Origin: Odiellus spinosus
Taxonomy: Eukaryota > Arthropoda > Arachnida > Opiliones > Phalangiidae
Direction of reading: 5' to 3'
Length of the DNA: 64,000 nucleotides
NCBI GenBank assembly: GCA_963920705.1
Contig: OY987227.1
Location: 1,736,001-1,800,000, forward strand
Under the pieces are notes generated by a model. That model had not been told where the DNA came from and ran no database searches. It saw nothing but the letters and a program-made list of their open reading frames with translations. Of the stretch, positions 10,799 through 23,200 are shown in pieces; within the stretch, counting starts at the first letter, position 1, and the number at the start of each line of letters is the position of its first letter. Both the position numbers and the translations under genes were made by a program.

Positions 10799-11841
10799 GA
10801 ATAATTTTTTTCAATAGAAGATTTATTTTCAATAGACGGTTATTTTCAATTAAAGGGCTATTTTCAATTGAAGAGTTATTTTCAATTGAAGAGGTATTTT
10901 CAATTAAAGGGCTATTTTCAATCGAAGAGTTATTTTCAATTGAAGAGTTATTTTCAATTGAAGAGTTATTTTCAATTGAAGAGTTATTTTCAATTGAAGA
11001 GTTATTTTCAATTGAAGAGTTATTTTCAATTGAAGGGTTATTTTCAATTGAAGGGTTATTTTCAATTGAAGAGTTATTTTCAATTGAAGGGTTATTTTCA
11101 ATTGAAGAGTTATTTTCAATTGAAGAGTTATTTTCAATTGAAGAGTTATTTTCAATTGAAAAGTTATTTTCAATTGAAGAGTTATTTTCAATTGAAGAGT
11201 TATTTTCAATTGAAGAGTTATTTTCAATTGAAGAGTTATTTTCAATTGAAGAGTTATTTTCAATCGAAGAGTTATTTTCAATCGAAGAGTTATTTTCAAT
11301 CGAAGAGTTATTTTCAATTAAAGAGTTATTTTCAATTGAAGAGTTATTTTCCATTGAAGAGTTATTTTCAATTGAAGGGTTATTTTCAATTGAAGGATTA
11401 TTTTCAATTGAAGAGTTATTTTCAATTGAAGGGTTATTTTCAATTGAAAAGTTATTTTCAATTGAAGAGTTATTTTCAATTGAAGGGTTATTTTCAATTG
11501 AAAAGTTATTTTCAATTGAAAAGTTATTTTCAATTGAAAAGTTATTTTCAATTGAAAAGTTATTTTCAATTGAAAAGTTATTTTCAATTGAAAAGTTATT
11601 TTCAATTGAAAAGTTATTTTCAATTGAAAAGTTATTTTCAATTGAAAAGTTATTTTCAATTGAAAAGTTATTTTCAATTGAAAAGTTATTTTCAATTGAA
11701 AAGTTATTTTCAATTGAAAAGTTATTTTCAATTGAAAAGTTATTTTCAATTGAAAAGTTATTTTCAATTGAAAAGTTATTTTCAATAGAAGATTAATTTT
11801 CAACCGAAGATTTATTTTCAATTGAAGAGTTATTTTCAATT
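10799..11841 (+). repeat. Type-A HOR, 1,043 bp, copy 1
   Basis: Opened by GAATAATTTTTTTCAATAG, then CAATAGACGG (17-bp unit with a CpG), AAAGGGCTA, GAGGTA, canonical units, GAAGGG pair, three CAATCG units, AAAGAG, CCATTG and a GAAAAG run. 1,043 is 58 x 18 minus 1. Confidence 0.85.
11500..11787 (+). repeat. GAAAAG-variant run, 16 units
   Basis: Preceded by an isolated GAAAAG unit, a GAAGAG unit and a GAAGGG unit, a lead-in shared with the next run. Confidence 0.93.
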
Positions 11842-12812
11842 GAATAATTTTTTTCAATAGAAGATTTATTTTCAATAGACGGTTATTTTCAATTAAAGGG
11901 CTATTTTCAATTGAAGAGTTATTTTCAATTGAAGAGGTATTTTCAATTAAAGGGCTATTTTCAATCGAAGAGTTATTTTCAATTGAAGAGTTATTTTCAA
12001 TTGAAGAGTTATTTTCAATTGAAGAGTTATTTTCAATTGAAGAGTTATTTTCAATTGAAGAGTTATTTTCAATTGAAGAGTTATTTTCAATTGAAGGGTT
12101 ATTTTCAATTGAAGGGTTATTTTCAATTGAAGAGTTATTTTCAATTGAAGGGTTATTTTCAATTGAAGAGTTATTTTCAATTGAAGAGTTATTTTCAATT
12201 GAAGAGTTATTTTCAATTGAAAAGTTATTTTCAATTGAAGAGTTATTTTCAATTGAAGAGTTATTTTCAATTGAAGAGTTATTTTCAATTGAAGAGTTAT
12301 TTTCAATTGAAGAGTTATTTTCAATTGAAGAGTTATTTTCAATCGAAGAGTTATTTTCAATCGAAGAGTTATTTTCAATTAAAGAGTTATTTTCAATTGA
12401 AGAGTTATTTTCCATTGAAGAGTTATTTTCAATTGAAGGGTTATTTTCAATTGAAGGATTATTTTCAATTGAAGAGTTATTTTCAATTGAAGGGTTATTT
12501 TCAATTGAAAAGTTATTTTCAATTGAAGAGTTATTTTCAATTGAAGGGTTATTTTCAATTGAAAAGTTATTTTCAATTGAAAAGTTATTTTCAATTGAAA
12601 AGTTATTTTCAATTGAAAAGTTATTTTCAATTGAAAAGTTATTTTCAATTGAAAAGTTATTTTCAATTGAAAAGTTATTTTCAATTGAAAAGTTATTTTC
12701 AATTGAAAAGTTATTTTCAATTGAAAAGTTATTTTCAATTGAAAAGTTATTTTCAATAGAAGATTAATTTTCAACCGAAGATTTATTTTCAATTGAAGAG
12801 TTATTTTCAATT
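11842..12812 (+). repeat. Type-A HOR, 971 bp, copy 2
   Basis: Same landmark order as the 1,043-bp copy but two CAATCG units rather than three and a shorter GAAAAG run (11 against 16). The 72-bp difference is exactly four units. Confidence 0.85.
12561..12758 (+). repeat. GAAAAG-variant run, 11 units
   Basis: Same lead-in as the 16-unit run 1,061 bp upstream; five units shorter. Confidence 0.93.
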
Positions 12813-13835
12813 GAATAATTTTTTTCAATAGAAGATTTATTTTCAATAGACGGTTATTTTCAATTAAAGGGCTATTTTCAATTGAAGAGTTATTTTCAAT
12901 TGAAGAGGTATTTTCAATTAAAGGGCTATTTTCAATCGAAGAGTTATTTTCAATCGAAGAGTTATTTTCAATTAAAGAGATTTTCAATTGAAGAGTTATT
13001 TTCAATTGAAGAGTTATTTTCAATTGAAGGGTTATTTTCAATTGAAGGGTTATTTTCAATTGAAGGGTTATTTTCAATTGAAGAGTTATTTTCAATTGAA
13101 GAGTTATTTTCAATTGAAGAGTTATTTTCAATTGAAGAGTTATTTTCAATTGAAGAGTTATTTTCAATTGAAGAGTTATTTTCAATTGAAGAGTTATTTT
13201 CAATTGAAGAGTTATTTTCAATTGAAGAGTTATTTTCAATTGAAGAGTTATTTTCAATTGAAGAGTTATTTTCAATTGAAGAGTTATTTTCAATTGAAGA
13301 GTTATTTTCAATTGAAGAGTTATTTTCAATTGAATAGTTATTTTCAATTGAAGAGATATTTTCAATTGAAGAGTTATTTTCAATTGAAGAGTTATTTTCA
13401 ATTGAAGAGTTATTTACAATTGAAGAGTTATTTTCAATTAAAGAGTTATTTTCAATTGAAGAGTTATTTTCAATTGAAGAGTTATTTTCAATTGAAGAGT
13501 TATTTTCAATTGAAGAGTTATTTTCAATTGAAGAGTTATTTTCAATTGAAGAGTTATTTTCAATTGAAGAGATATTTTCAATTGAAGAGATATTTTCAAT
13601 TGAAGAGTTATTTTCAATTGAAGAGGTATTTTCAATTAAAGGGCTATTTTCAATTGAAGAGTTATTTTCAATTAAAGGGCTATTTTCAATTGAAGAGTTA
13701 TTTTCAATTGAAGAGTTATTTTCAATCGAAGAGTTATTTTCAATCGTAGAGTTATTTTCAATCGAAGAGTTATTTTCAATCGAAGAGTTATTTTCAATCG
13801 AAGAGTTATTTTCAATTGAAGAGTTATTTTCAATT

Positions 13836-14391
13836 GAATAATTTTTTCAATTGAAGATTTATTTTCAATAGAGGGTTATTTTCAATTAAAGGGCTATTTT
13901 CAATTGAAGAGTTATTTTCAATTGAAGAGGTATTTTCAATTAAAGGGCTATTTTCAATTGAAGAGGTATTTTCAATTAAAGGGCTATTTTCAATTGAAGA
14001 GTTATTTTCAATTGAAAAGTTATTTTCAATTGAAAAGTTATTTTCAATTGAAAAGTTATTTTCAATTGAAAAGTTATTTTCAATTGAAAAGTTATTTTCA
14101 ATAGAAGATTAATTTTCAACCGAAGATTTATTTTCAATTGAAGAGTTATTTTCAATTGAAGAGATATTTTCAATTGAAGAGATATTTTCAATTGAAGAGT
14201 TATTTTCAATTGAAGAGGTATTTTCAATTAAAGGGCTATTTTCAATTGAAGAGTTATTTTCAATTGAAGAGTTATTTTCAATCGAAGAGTTATTTTCAAT
14301 CGTAGAGTTATTTTCAATCGAAGAGTTATTTTCAATCGAAGAGTTATTTTCAATCGAAGAGTTATTTTCAATTGAAGAGTTATTTTCAATT
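13836..14391 (+). repeat. Type-B HOR, 556 bp (short form)
   Basis: First HOR of type B. It opens with GAATAATTTTTTC (a 17-bp unit with six T, against seven in type A), then CAATAGAGGG (17 bp), AAAGGGCTA and two GAGGTA/AAAGGGCTA pairs, and ends with GAGATA units, CAATCG units and TCGTAG. Unusually it also holds a type-A tail (5 GAAAAG units plus GATTAA/ACCGAAG), so it looks like an A/B recombinant. Confidence 0.8.
14014..14103 (+). repeat. GAAAAG-variant run, 5 units
   Basis: Sits inside a type-B HOR, with the type-A closing motif after it. Confidence 0.92.
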
Positions 14392-14713
14392 GAATAATTT
14401 TTTCAATTGAAGATTTATTTTCAATAGAGGGTTATTTTCAATTAAAGGGCTATTTTCAATTGAAGAGTTATTTTCAATTGAAGAGGTATTTTCAATTAAA
14501 GGGCTATTTTCAATTGAAGAGGTATTTTCAATTAAAGGGCTATTTTCAATTGAAGAGTTATTTTCAATTGAAAAGTTATTTTCAATTGAAAAGTTATTTT
14601 CAATTGAAAAGTTATTTTCAATTGAAAAGTTATTTTCAATTGAAAAGTTATTTTCAATAGAAGATTAATTTTCAACCGAAGATTTATTTTCAATTGAAGA
14701 GTTATTTTCAATT
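14392..14713 (+). repeat. Type-B HOR start joined to type-A tail, 322 bp
   Basis: Duplicates 13836-14150 at +556, then continues into the type-A opening (seven T) at 14714 instead of the type-B middle. It marks a junction between the two HOR families. Confidence 0.78.
14570..14659 (+). repeat. GAAAAG-variant run, 5 units
   Basis: Copy of the run at 14014, +556 bp, same length. Confidence 0.92.
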
Positions 14714-15104
14714 GAATAATTTTTTTCAATAGAAGATTTATTTTCAATAGACGGTTATTTTCAATTAAAGGGCTATTTTCAATTGAAGAGTTATTTTCAA
14801 TTGAAGAGGTATTTTCAATTAAAGGGCTATTTTCAATTGAAGAGTTATTTTCAATTGAAGAGGTATTTTCAATTAAAGGGCTATTTTCAATTGAAGAGTT
14901 ATTTTCAATTGAAGAGTTATTTTCAATCGAAGAGTTATTTTCAATCGAAGAGTTATTTTCAATTAAAGAGTTATTTTCAATTGAAGAGTTATTTTCAATT
15001 GAAGAGGTATTTTCAATTAAAGGGCTATTTTCAATTGAAGAGTTATTTTCAATTGAAGAATTATTTTCAATCGAAGAGTTATTTTCAATTAAAGAGATTT
15101 TCAA

Positions 15105-16474
15105 TTGAAGAGTTATTTTCAATTGAAGAGTTATTTTCAATTGAAGGGTTATTTTCAATTGAAGGGTTATTTTCAATTGAAGGGTTATTTTCAATTGAAG
15201 AGTTATTTTCAATTGAAGAGTTATTTTCAATTGAAGAGTTATTTTCAATTGAAGAGTTATTTTCAATTGAAGAGTTATTTTCAATTGAAGAGTTATTTTC
15301 AATTGAAGAGTTATTTTCAATTGAAGAGTTATTTTCAATTGAAGAGTTATTTTCAATTGAAGAGTTATTTTCAATTGAAGAGTTATTTTCAATTGAATAG
15401 TTATTTTCAATTGAAGAGTTATTTTCAATTGAAGAGTTATTTTCAATTGAAGAGTTATTTTCAATTGAAGAGTTATTTACAATTGAAGAGTTATTTTCAA
15501 TTGAAGAGTTATTTTCAATTGAAGAGTTATTTTCAATTGAAGAGTTATTTTCAATTGAAGAGTTATTTTCAATTGAAGAGTTATTTTCAATTGAAGAGTT
15601 ATTTTCAATTGAAGGGTTATTTTCAATTGAAGGGTTATTTTCAATTGAAGGGTTTTTTTCAATTGAAGAGTTATTTTCAATTGAAGAGTTATTTTCAATT
15701 GAAGAGTTATTTTCAATTGAAGAGTTATTTTCAATTGAAGAGTTATTTTCAATTGAAGAGTTATTTTCAATTGAAGAGTTATTTTCAATTGAAGAGTTAT
15801 TTTCAATTGAAGAGTTATTTTCAATTGAAGAGTTATTTTCAATTGAAGAGTTATTTTCAATTGAAGAGTTATTTTCAATTGAAGAGTTATTTTCAATTGA
15901 AGAGTTATTTTCAATTGAAGAGTTATTTTCAATTGTAGAGTTATTTTCAATTGAAGAGTTATTTTCAATTGAAGAGTTATTTTCAATTGAAGAGTTATTT
16001 TCAATTGAAGAGTTATTTTCAATTGAAGAGTTATTTTCAATTGAAGAGTTATTTTCAATTGAAGAGTTATTTTCAATTGAAGAGTTATTTTCAATTGAAG
16101 AGTTATTTTCAATTGAAGAGTTATTTTCAATTGAAGAGTTATTTTCAATTGAAGAGTTATTTTCAATTGAAGAGTTATTTTCAATTGAAGAGTTATTTTC
16201 AATTGAAGAGTTATTTTCAATTGAAGAGTTATTTTCAATTGAAGAGATATTTTCAATTGAAGAGATATTTTCAATTGAAGAGTTATTTTCAATTGAAGAG
16301 GTATTTTCAATTAAAGGGCTATTTTCAATTGAAGAGTTATTTTCAATCGAAGAGTTATTTTCAATCGAAGAGTTATTTTCAATCGTAGAGTTATTTTCAA
16401 TCGAAGAGTTATTTTCAATCGAAGAGTTATTTTCAATCGAAGAGTTATTTTCAATCGAAGAGTTATTTTCAATT
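15105..16474 (+). repeat. Pre-B block, copy 1 (GAATAG / TTACAATTG / GGGTTTTTTT landmarks)
   Basis: Contains in order three GAAGGG units, a GAATAG unit (near 15,397), a TTATTTACAATTG unit (near 15,477), three GAAGGG units the last with TTTTTTT (near 15,652), long canonical runs, one TTGTAG unit (near 15,935), two GAGATA units, GAGGTA/AAAGGGCTA, CAATCG and TCGTAG. The same order recurs near 24.7 and 36.6 kb. Confidence 0.82.
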
Positions 16475-17624
16475 GAATAATTTTTTCAATTGAAGATTTA
16501 TTTTCAATAGAGGGTTATTTTCAATTAAAGGGCTATTTTCAATTGAAGAGTTATTTTCAATTGAAGAGGTATTTTCAATTAAAGGGCTATTTTCAATTGA
16601 AGAGGTATTTTCAATTAAAGGGCTATTTTCAATTGAAGAGTTATTTTCAATTGAAGAGTTATTTTCAATTGAAGAGTTATTTTCAATTGAAGAGTTATTT
16701 TCAATTGAAGAGTTATTTTCAATTGAAGAGTTATTTTCAATTGAAGAGTTATTTTCAATTGAAGAGTTATTTTCAATTGAAGAGTTATTTTCAATTGAAG
16801 AGTTATTTTCAATTGAAGAGTTATTTTCAATTGAAGAGTTATTTTCAATTGAAGAGTTATTTTCAATTGAAGAGTTATTTTCAATTGAAGAGTTATTTTC
16901 AATTGAAGAGTTATTTTCAATTGAAGAGTTATTTTCAATTGAAGAGTTATTTTCAATTGAAGAGTTATTTTCAATTGAAGAGTTATTTTCAATTGAAGAG
17001 TTATTTTCAATTGAAGAGTTATTTTCAATTGAAGAGTTATTTTCAATTGAAGAGTTATTTTCAATTGAAGAGTTATTTTCAATTGAAGAGTTATTTTCAA
17101 TTGAAGAGTTATTTTCAATTGAAGAGTTATTTTCAATTGAAGAGTTATTTTCAATTGAAGAGTTATTTTCAATTGAAGAGTTATTTTCAATTGAAGAGTT
17201 ATTTTCAATTGAAGAGTTATTTTCAATTGAAGAGTTATTTTCAATTGAAGAGTTATTTTCAATTGAAGAGTTATTTTCAATTGAAGAGTTATTTTCAATT
17301 GAAGAGTTATTTTCAATTGAAGAGTTATTTTCAATTGAAGAGTTATTTTCAATTGAAGAGTTATTTTCAATTGAAGAGTTATTTTCAATTGAAGAGATAT
17401 TTTCAATTGAAGAGATATTTTCAATTGAAGAGTTATTTTCAATTGAAGAGGTATTTTCAATTAAAGGGCTATTTTCAATTGAAGAGTTATTTTCAATCGA
17501 AGAGTTATTTTCAATCGAAGAGTTATTTTCAATCGTAGAGTTATTTTCAATCGAAGAGTTATTTTCAATCGAAGAGTTATTTTCAATCGAAGAGTTATTT
17601 TCAATCGAAGAGTTATTTTCAATT
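16475..17624 (+). repeat. Type-B HOR, 1,150 bp
   Basis: Complete type-B HOR between two GAATAATTTTTTC openings. Its middle is a single uniform tract of canonical units; the tail is GAGATA x2, GAGTTA, GAGGTA, AAAGGGCTA, CAATCG x2, TCGTAG, CAATCG x4. Length is 64 x 18 minus 2, matching its two 17-bp units. Confidence 0.88.
16635..17390 (+). repeat. Longest perfectly uniform canonical tract, 42 units
   Basis: Forty-two consecutive consensus units with no substitution (756 bp), the longest homogeneous tract I found. Compare 34 units near 38,465-39,076 and 32 near 24,979-25,554 at equivalent HOR positions. Confidence 0.9.
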
Positions 17625-20600
17625 GAATAATTTTTTCAATTGAAGATTTATTTTCAATAGAGGGTTATTTTCAATTAAAGGGCTATTTTCAATTGAAGAG
17701 TTATTTTCAATTGAAGAGGTATTTTCAATTAAAGGGCTATTTTCAATTGAAGAGGTATTTTCAATTAAAGGGCTATTTTCAATTGAAGAGTTATTTTCAA
17801 TTGAAGAGTTATTTTCAATTGAAGAGTTATTTTCAATTGAAGAGTTATTTTCAATTGAAGAGTTATTTTCAATTGAAGAGTTATTTTCAATTGAAGAGTT
17901 ATTTTCAATTGAAGAGTTATTTTCAATTGAAGAGTTATTTTCAATTGAAGAGTTATTTTCAATTGAAGAGTTATTTTCAATTGAAGAGTTATTTTCAATT
18001 GAAGAGTTATTTTCAATTGAAGAGTTATTTTCAATTGAAGAGTTATTTTCAATTGAAGAGTTATTTTCAATTGAAGAGTTATTTTCAATTCAAGAGTTAT
18101 TTTCAATTGAAGAGTTATTTTCAATTCAAGAGTTATTTTCAATTGAAGAGTTATTTTCAATTGAAGAGTTATTTTCAATTGAAGAGTTATTTTCAATTGA
18201 AGAGTTATTTTCAATTGAAGAGTTATTTTCAATTGAAGAGTTATTTTCAATTGAAGAGTTATTTTCAATTGAAGAGTTATTTTCAATTGAAGAGTTATTT
18301 TCAATTGAAGAGTTATTTTAAATTGAAGAGTTATTTTCAATTGAAGAGTTATTTTCAATTGAAGAGTTATTTTCAATTGAAGAGTTATTTTCAATTGAAG
18401 AGTTATTTTCAATTGAAGAGTTATTTTCAATTGAAGAGTTATTTTCAATTGAATAGTTATTTTCAATTGAAGAGTTATTTTCAATTGAATAGTTATTTTC
18501 AATTGAAGAGTTATTTTCAATTGAAGAGTTATTTTCAATTGAAGAGTTATTTTCAATTGAAGAGTTATTTTCAATTGAAGAGTTATTTTCAATTGAAGAG
18601 TTATTTTCAATTGAAGAGTTATTTTCAATTGAAGAGTTATTTTCAATTGAAGAGATATTTTCAATTGAAGAGGTATTTTCAATTGAAGGGCTATTTTCAA
18701 TTGAAGAGTTATTTTCAATTGAAGAGTTTTTTTCAATTGAAGAGTTATTTTCAATCGTAGAGTTATTTTCAATCGAAGAGTTATTTTCAATTAAAGAGTT
18801 ATTTTCAATTGAAGAGTTATTTTCAATTGAAGAGTTATTTTCAATTGAAGAGTTATTTTCAATTGAAGAGTTATTTTCAATTGAAGAGTTATTTTCAATT
18901 GAAGAGTTATTTTCAATTGAAGAGTTATTTTCAATTGAAGAGTTATTTTCAATTGAAGAGATATTTTCAATTGAAGAGGTATTTTCAATTAAAGGGCTAT
19001 TTTCAATTGAAGAGTTATTTTCAATTGAAGAGTTTTTTTCAATCGTAGAGTTATTTTCAATCGAAGAGTTATTTTCAATTAAAGAGTTATTTTCAATCGA
19101 AGAGTTATTTTCAATTGAAGAGTTATTTTCAATTGAAGAGTTATTTTCAATTGAAGAGTTATTTTCAATTGAAGAGTTATTTTCCATTGAAGAGTTATTT
19201 TCAATTGAAGGGTTATTTTCAATTGAAGGGTGATTTTCAATTGAAGAGTTATTTTCAATTGAAGGGTTATTTTCAATTGAAGAGTTATTTTCAATTGAAG
19301 AGTTATTTTCAATTGAAGAGTTATTTTCAATTGAAAAGTTATTTTCAATTGAAGAGTTATTTTCAATTGAAGAGTTATTTTCAATTGAAGAGTTATTTTC
19401 AATTGAAGAGTTATTTTCAATTAAAGAGTTATTTTCAATTGAAGAGATATTTTCAATTGAAGAGATATTTTCAATTGAAGAGTTATTTTCAATTGAAGAG
19501 GTATTTTCAATTAAAGGGCTATTTTCAATTGAAGAGTTATTTTCAATTGAAGAGTTATTTTCAATCGAAGAGTTATTTTCAATCGTAGAGTTATTTTCAA
19601 TCGAAGAGTTATTTTCAATCGAAGAGTTATTTTCAATCGAAGAGTTATTTTCAATTGAAGAGTTATTTTCAATTGAATAATTTTTTCAATTGAAGATTTA
19701 TTTTCAATAGAGGGTTATTTTCAATTAAAGGGCTATTTTCAATTGAAGAGTTATTTTCAATTGAAGAGGTATTTTCAATTAAAGGGCTATTTTCAATTGA
19801 AGAGGTATTTTCAATTAAAGGGCTATTTTCAATTGAAGAGTTATTTTCAATTGAAGAGTTATTTTCAATTGAAGAGTTATTTTCAATTGAAGAGTTATTT
19901 TCAATTGAAGAGTTATTTTCAATTGAAGAGTTATTTTCAATTGAAGAGTTATTTTCAATTGAAAAGTTATTTTCAATTGAAGAGTTATTTTCAATTGAAG
20001 AGTTATTTTCAATTCAAGAGTTATTTTCAATTGAAGAGTTATTTTCAATTGAAGAGTTATTTTCAATTGAAGAGTTATTTTCAATTGAAGAGTTATTTTC
20101 AATTTAAGAGTTATTTTCAATTGAAGAGTTATTTTCAATTGAAGAGTTGTTTTCAATTGAAGAGTTATTTTCAATTGAAGAGTTATTTTCAATTGAAGAG
20201 TTATTTTCAATTGAAGAGTTATTTTCAATTGAAGAGTTATTTTCAATTGAAGACTTATTTTCAATTGAAAAGTTATTTTCAATTGAAGAGTTATTTTCAA
20301 TTCAAGAGTTATTTTCAATTGAAGAGTTATTTTCAATTGAAGAGTTATTTTCAATTGAAGAGTTATTTTCAATTGAAGAGTTATTTTCAATTGAAGAGTT
20401 ATTTTCAATTGAAGAGTTATTTTCAATTGAAGAGTTATTTTCAATTGAAGAGTTATTTTCAATTGAAGAGTTATTTTCAATTGAAGAGTTATTTTCAATT
20501 GAAGAGTTATTTTCAATTGAAGAGTTATTTTCAATTGAAGAGTTATTTTCAATTGAAGAGTTATTTTCAATTGAAGAGTTATTTTCAATCGTAGAGTTAT

Positions 20601-21976
20601 TTTCAATCGAAGAGTTATTTTCAATTAAAGAGTTATTTTCAATTGAAGAGTTATTTTCAATTGAAGAGTTATTTTCAATTGAAGAGTTATTTTCAATTGA
20701 AGAGTTATTTTCAATTGAAGAGTTATTTTCAATTGAAGAGTTATTTTCAATTGAAGAGTTATTTTCAATTGAAGAGATATTTTCAATTGAAGAGGTATTT
20801 TCAATTAAAGGGCTATTTTCAATTGAAGAGTTATTTTCAATTGAAGAGTTATTTTCAATTGAAGAGTTATTTTCAATTGAAGAGTTATTTTCAATCGTAG
20901 AGTTATTTTCAATCGAAGAGTTATTTTCAATTAAAGAGTTATTTTCAATTGAAGAGTTATTTTCAATTGAAGAGTTTTTTTCAATTGAAGAGTTATTTTC
21001 AATCGTAGAGTTATTTTCAATCGAAGAGTTATTTTCAATTAAAGAGTTATTTTCAATCGAAGAGTTATTTTCAATTGAAGAGTTATTTTCAATTGAAGAG
21101 TTATTTTCAATTGAAGAGTTATTTTCAATTGAAGAGTTATTTTCAATTGAAGAGTTATTTTCAATTGAAGAGTTATTTTCCATTGAAGAGTTATTTTCAA
21201 TTGAAGGGTTATTTTCAATTGAAGGGTGATTTTCAATTGAAGAGTTATTTTCAATTGAAGGGTTATTTTCAATTGAAGAGTTATTTTCAATTGAAGAGTT
21301 ATTTTCAATTGAAGAGTTATTTTCAATTGAAAAGTTATTTTCAATTGAAGAGTTATTTTCAATTGAAGAGTTATTTTCAATTGAAGAGTTATTTTCAATT
21401 GAAGAGTTATTTTCAATTAAAGAGTTATTTTCAATTGAAGAGTTATTTTCAATTGAAGAGTTATTTTCAATTGAAGAGTTATTTTCAATTGAAGAGTTAT
21501 TTTCAATTGAAGAGTTATTTTCAATTGAAGAGTTATTTTCAATTGAAGAGTTATTTTCAATTGAAGAGTTATTTTCAATTGAAGAGTTATTTTCAATTGA
21601 AGAGTTATTTTCAATTGAAGAGTTATTTTCAATTGAAGAGTTATTTTCAATTGAAGAGTTATTTTCAATTGAAGAGTTATTTTCAATCGAAGAGTTATTT
21701 TCAATCGAAGAGTTATTTTCAATCGAAGAGTTATTTTCAATTAAAGAGTTATTTTCAATTGAAGAGTTATTTTCCATTGAAGAGTTATTTTCAATCGAAG
21801 AGTTATTTTCAATTAAAGAGTTATTTTCAATTGAAGAGTTATTTTCCATTGAAGAGTTATTTTCAATTGAAGGGTTATTTTCAATTGAAGGGTTATTTTC
21901 AATTGAAGAGTTATTTTCAATTGAAGGGTTATTTTCAATTGAAAAGTTATTTTCAATTAAAGGGTTATTTTCAATT

Positions 21977-22192
21977 GAAAAGTTATTTTCAATTGAAAAG
22001 TTATTTTCAATTGAAAAGTTATTTTCAATTGAAAAGTTATTTTCAATTGAAAAGTTATTTTCAATTGAAAAGTTATTTTCAATTGAAAAGTTATTTTCAA
22101 TTGAAAAGTTATTTTCAATTGAAAAGTTATTTTCAATTGAAAAGTTATTTTCAATTGAAAAGTTATTTTCAATTGAAAAGTTATTTTCAATA
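21977..22192 (+). repeat. GAAAAG-variant run, 12 units
   Basis: Preceded by one GAAAAG unit and a CAATTAAAGGGTTA unit; ends in GATTAA/ACCGAAG. Homologous runs are 11, 7, 8 and 9 units near 31.5, 45.5, 46.8 and 50.9 kb. Confidence 0.93.
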
Positions 22193-23056
22193 GAAGATTA
22201 ATTTTCAACCGAAGATTTATTTTCAATTGAAGAGTTATTTTCAATTGAAGAGTTATTTTCAATTGAAGAGTTATTTTCAATTGAAGAGTTATTTTCAATT
22301 GAAGAGTTATTTACAATTGAAGAGATATTTTCAATTGAAGAGGTATTTTCAATTAAAGGGCTATTTTCAATTGAAGAGTTATTTTCAATTGAAGAGTTTT
22401 TTTCAATTGAAGAGTTATTTTAAATCGTAGAGTTATTTTCAATCGAAGAGTTATTTTCAATTAAAGAGTTATTTTCAATCGAAGAGTTATTTTCAATTGA
22501 AGAGTTATTTTCAATTGAAGAGTTATTTTCAATTGAAGAGTTATTTTCAATTGAAGAGTTATTTTCAATTGAAGAGTTATTTTCAATTGAAGAGTTATTT
22601 TCCATTGAAGAGTTATTTTCAATTGAAGGGTTATTTTCAATTGAAGGGTGATTTTCAATTGAAGAGTTATTTTCAATTGAAGGGTTATTTTCAATTGAAG
22701 AGTTATTTTCAATTGAAGAGTTATTTTCAATTGAAGAGTTATTTTCAATTGAAAAGTTATTTTCAATTGAAGAGTTATTTTCAATTGAAGAGTTATTTTC
22801 AATTGAAGAGTTATTTTCAATTGAAGTGTTATTTTCAATTGAAGAGTTATTTTCAATTAAAGAGTTATTTTCAATTGAAGAGTTATTTTCAATTGAAGAG
22901 TTATTTTCAATTGAAGAGTTATTTTCAATTGAAGAGTTATTTTCAATTGAAGAGTTATTTTCAATTGAAGAGTTATTTTCAATTGAAGAGTTATTTTCCA
23001 TTGAAGAGTTATTTTCAATTGAAGGGTTATTTTCAATTGAAGAGTTATTTTCAATT

Positions 23057-23200
23057 GAAAAGTTATTTTCAATTGAAAAGTTATTTTCAATTGAAAAGTT
23101 ATTTTCAATTGAAAAGTTATTTTCAATTGAAAAGTTATTTTCAATTGAAAAGTTATTTTCAATTGAAAAGTTATTTTCAATTGAAAAGTTATTTTCAATA
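23057..23200 (+). repeat. GAAAAG-variant run, 8 units
   Basis: Ends in the special AATAATAGATTAA closing. Homologous runs have 9, 6 and 5 units near 32.5, 47.8 and 51.9 kb. Confidence 0.93.
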
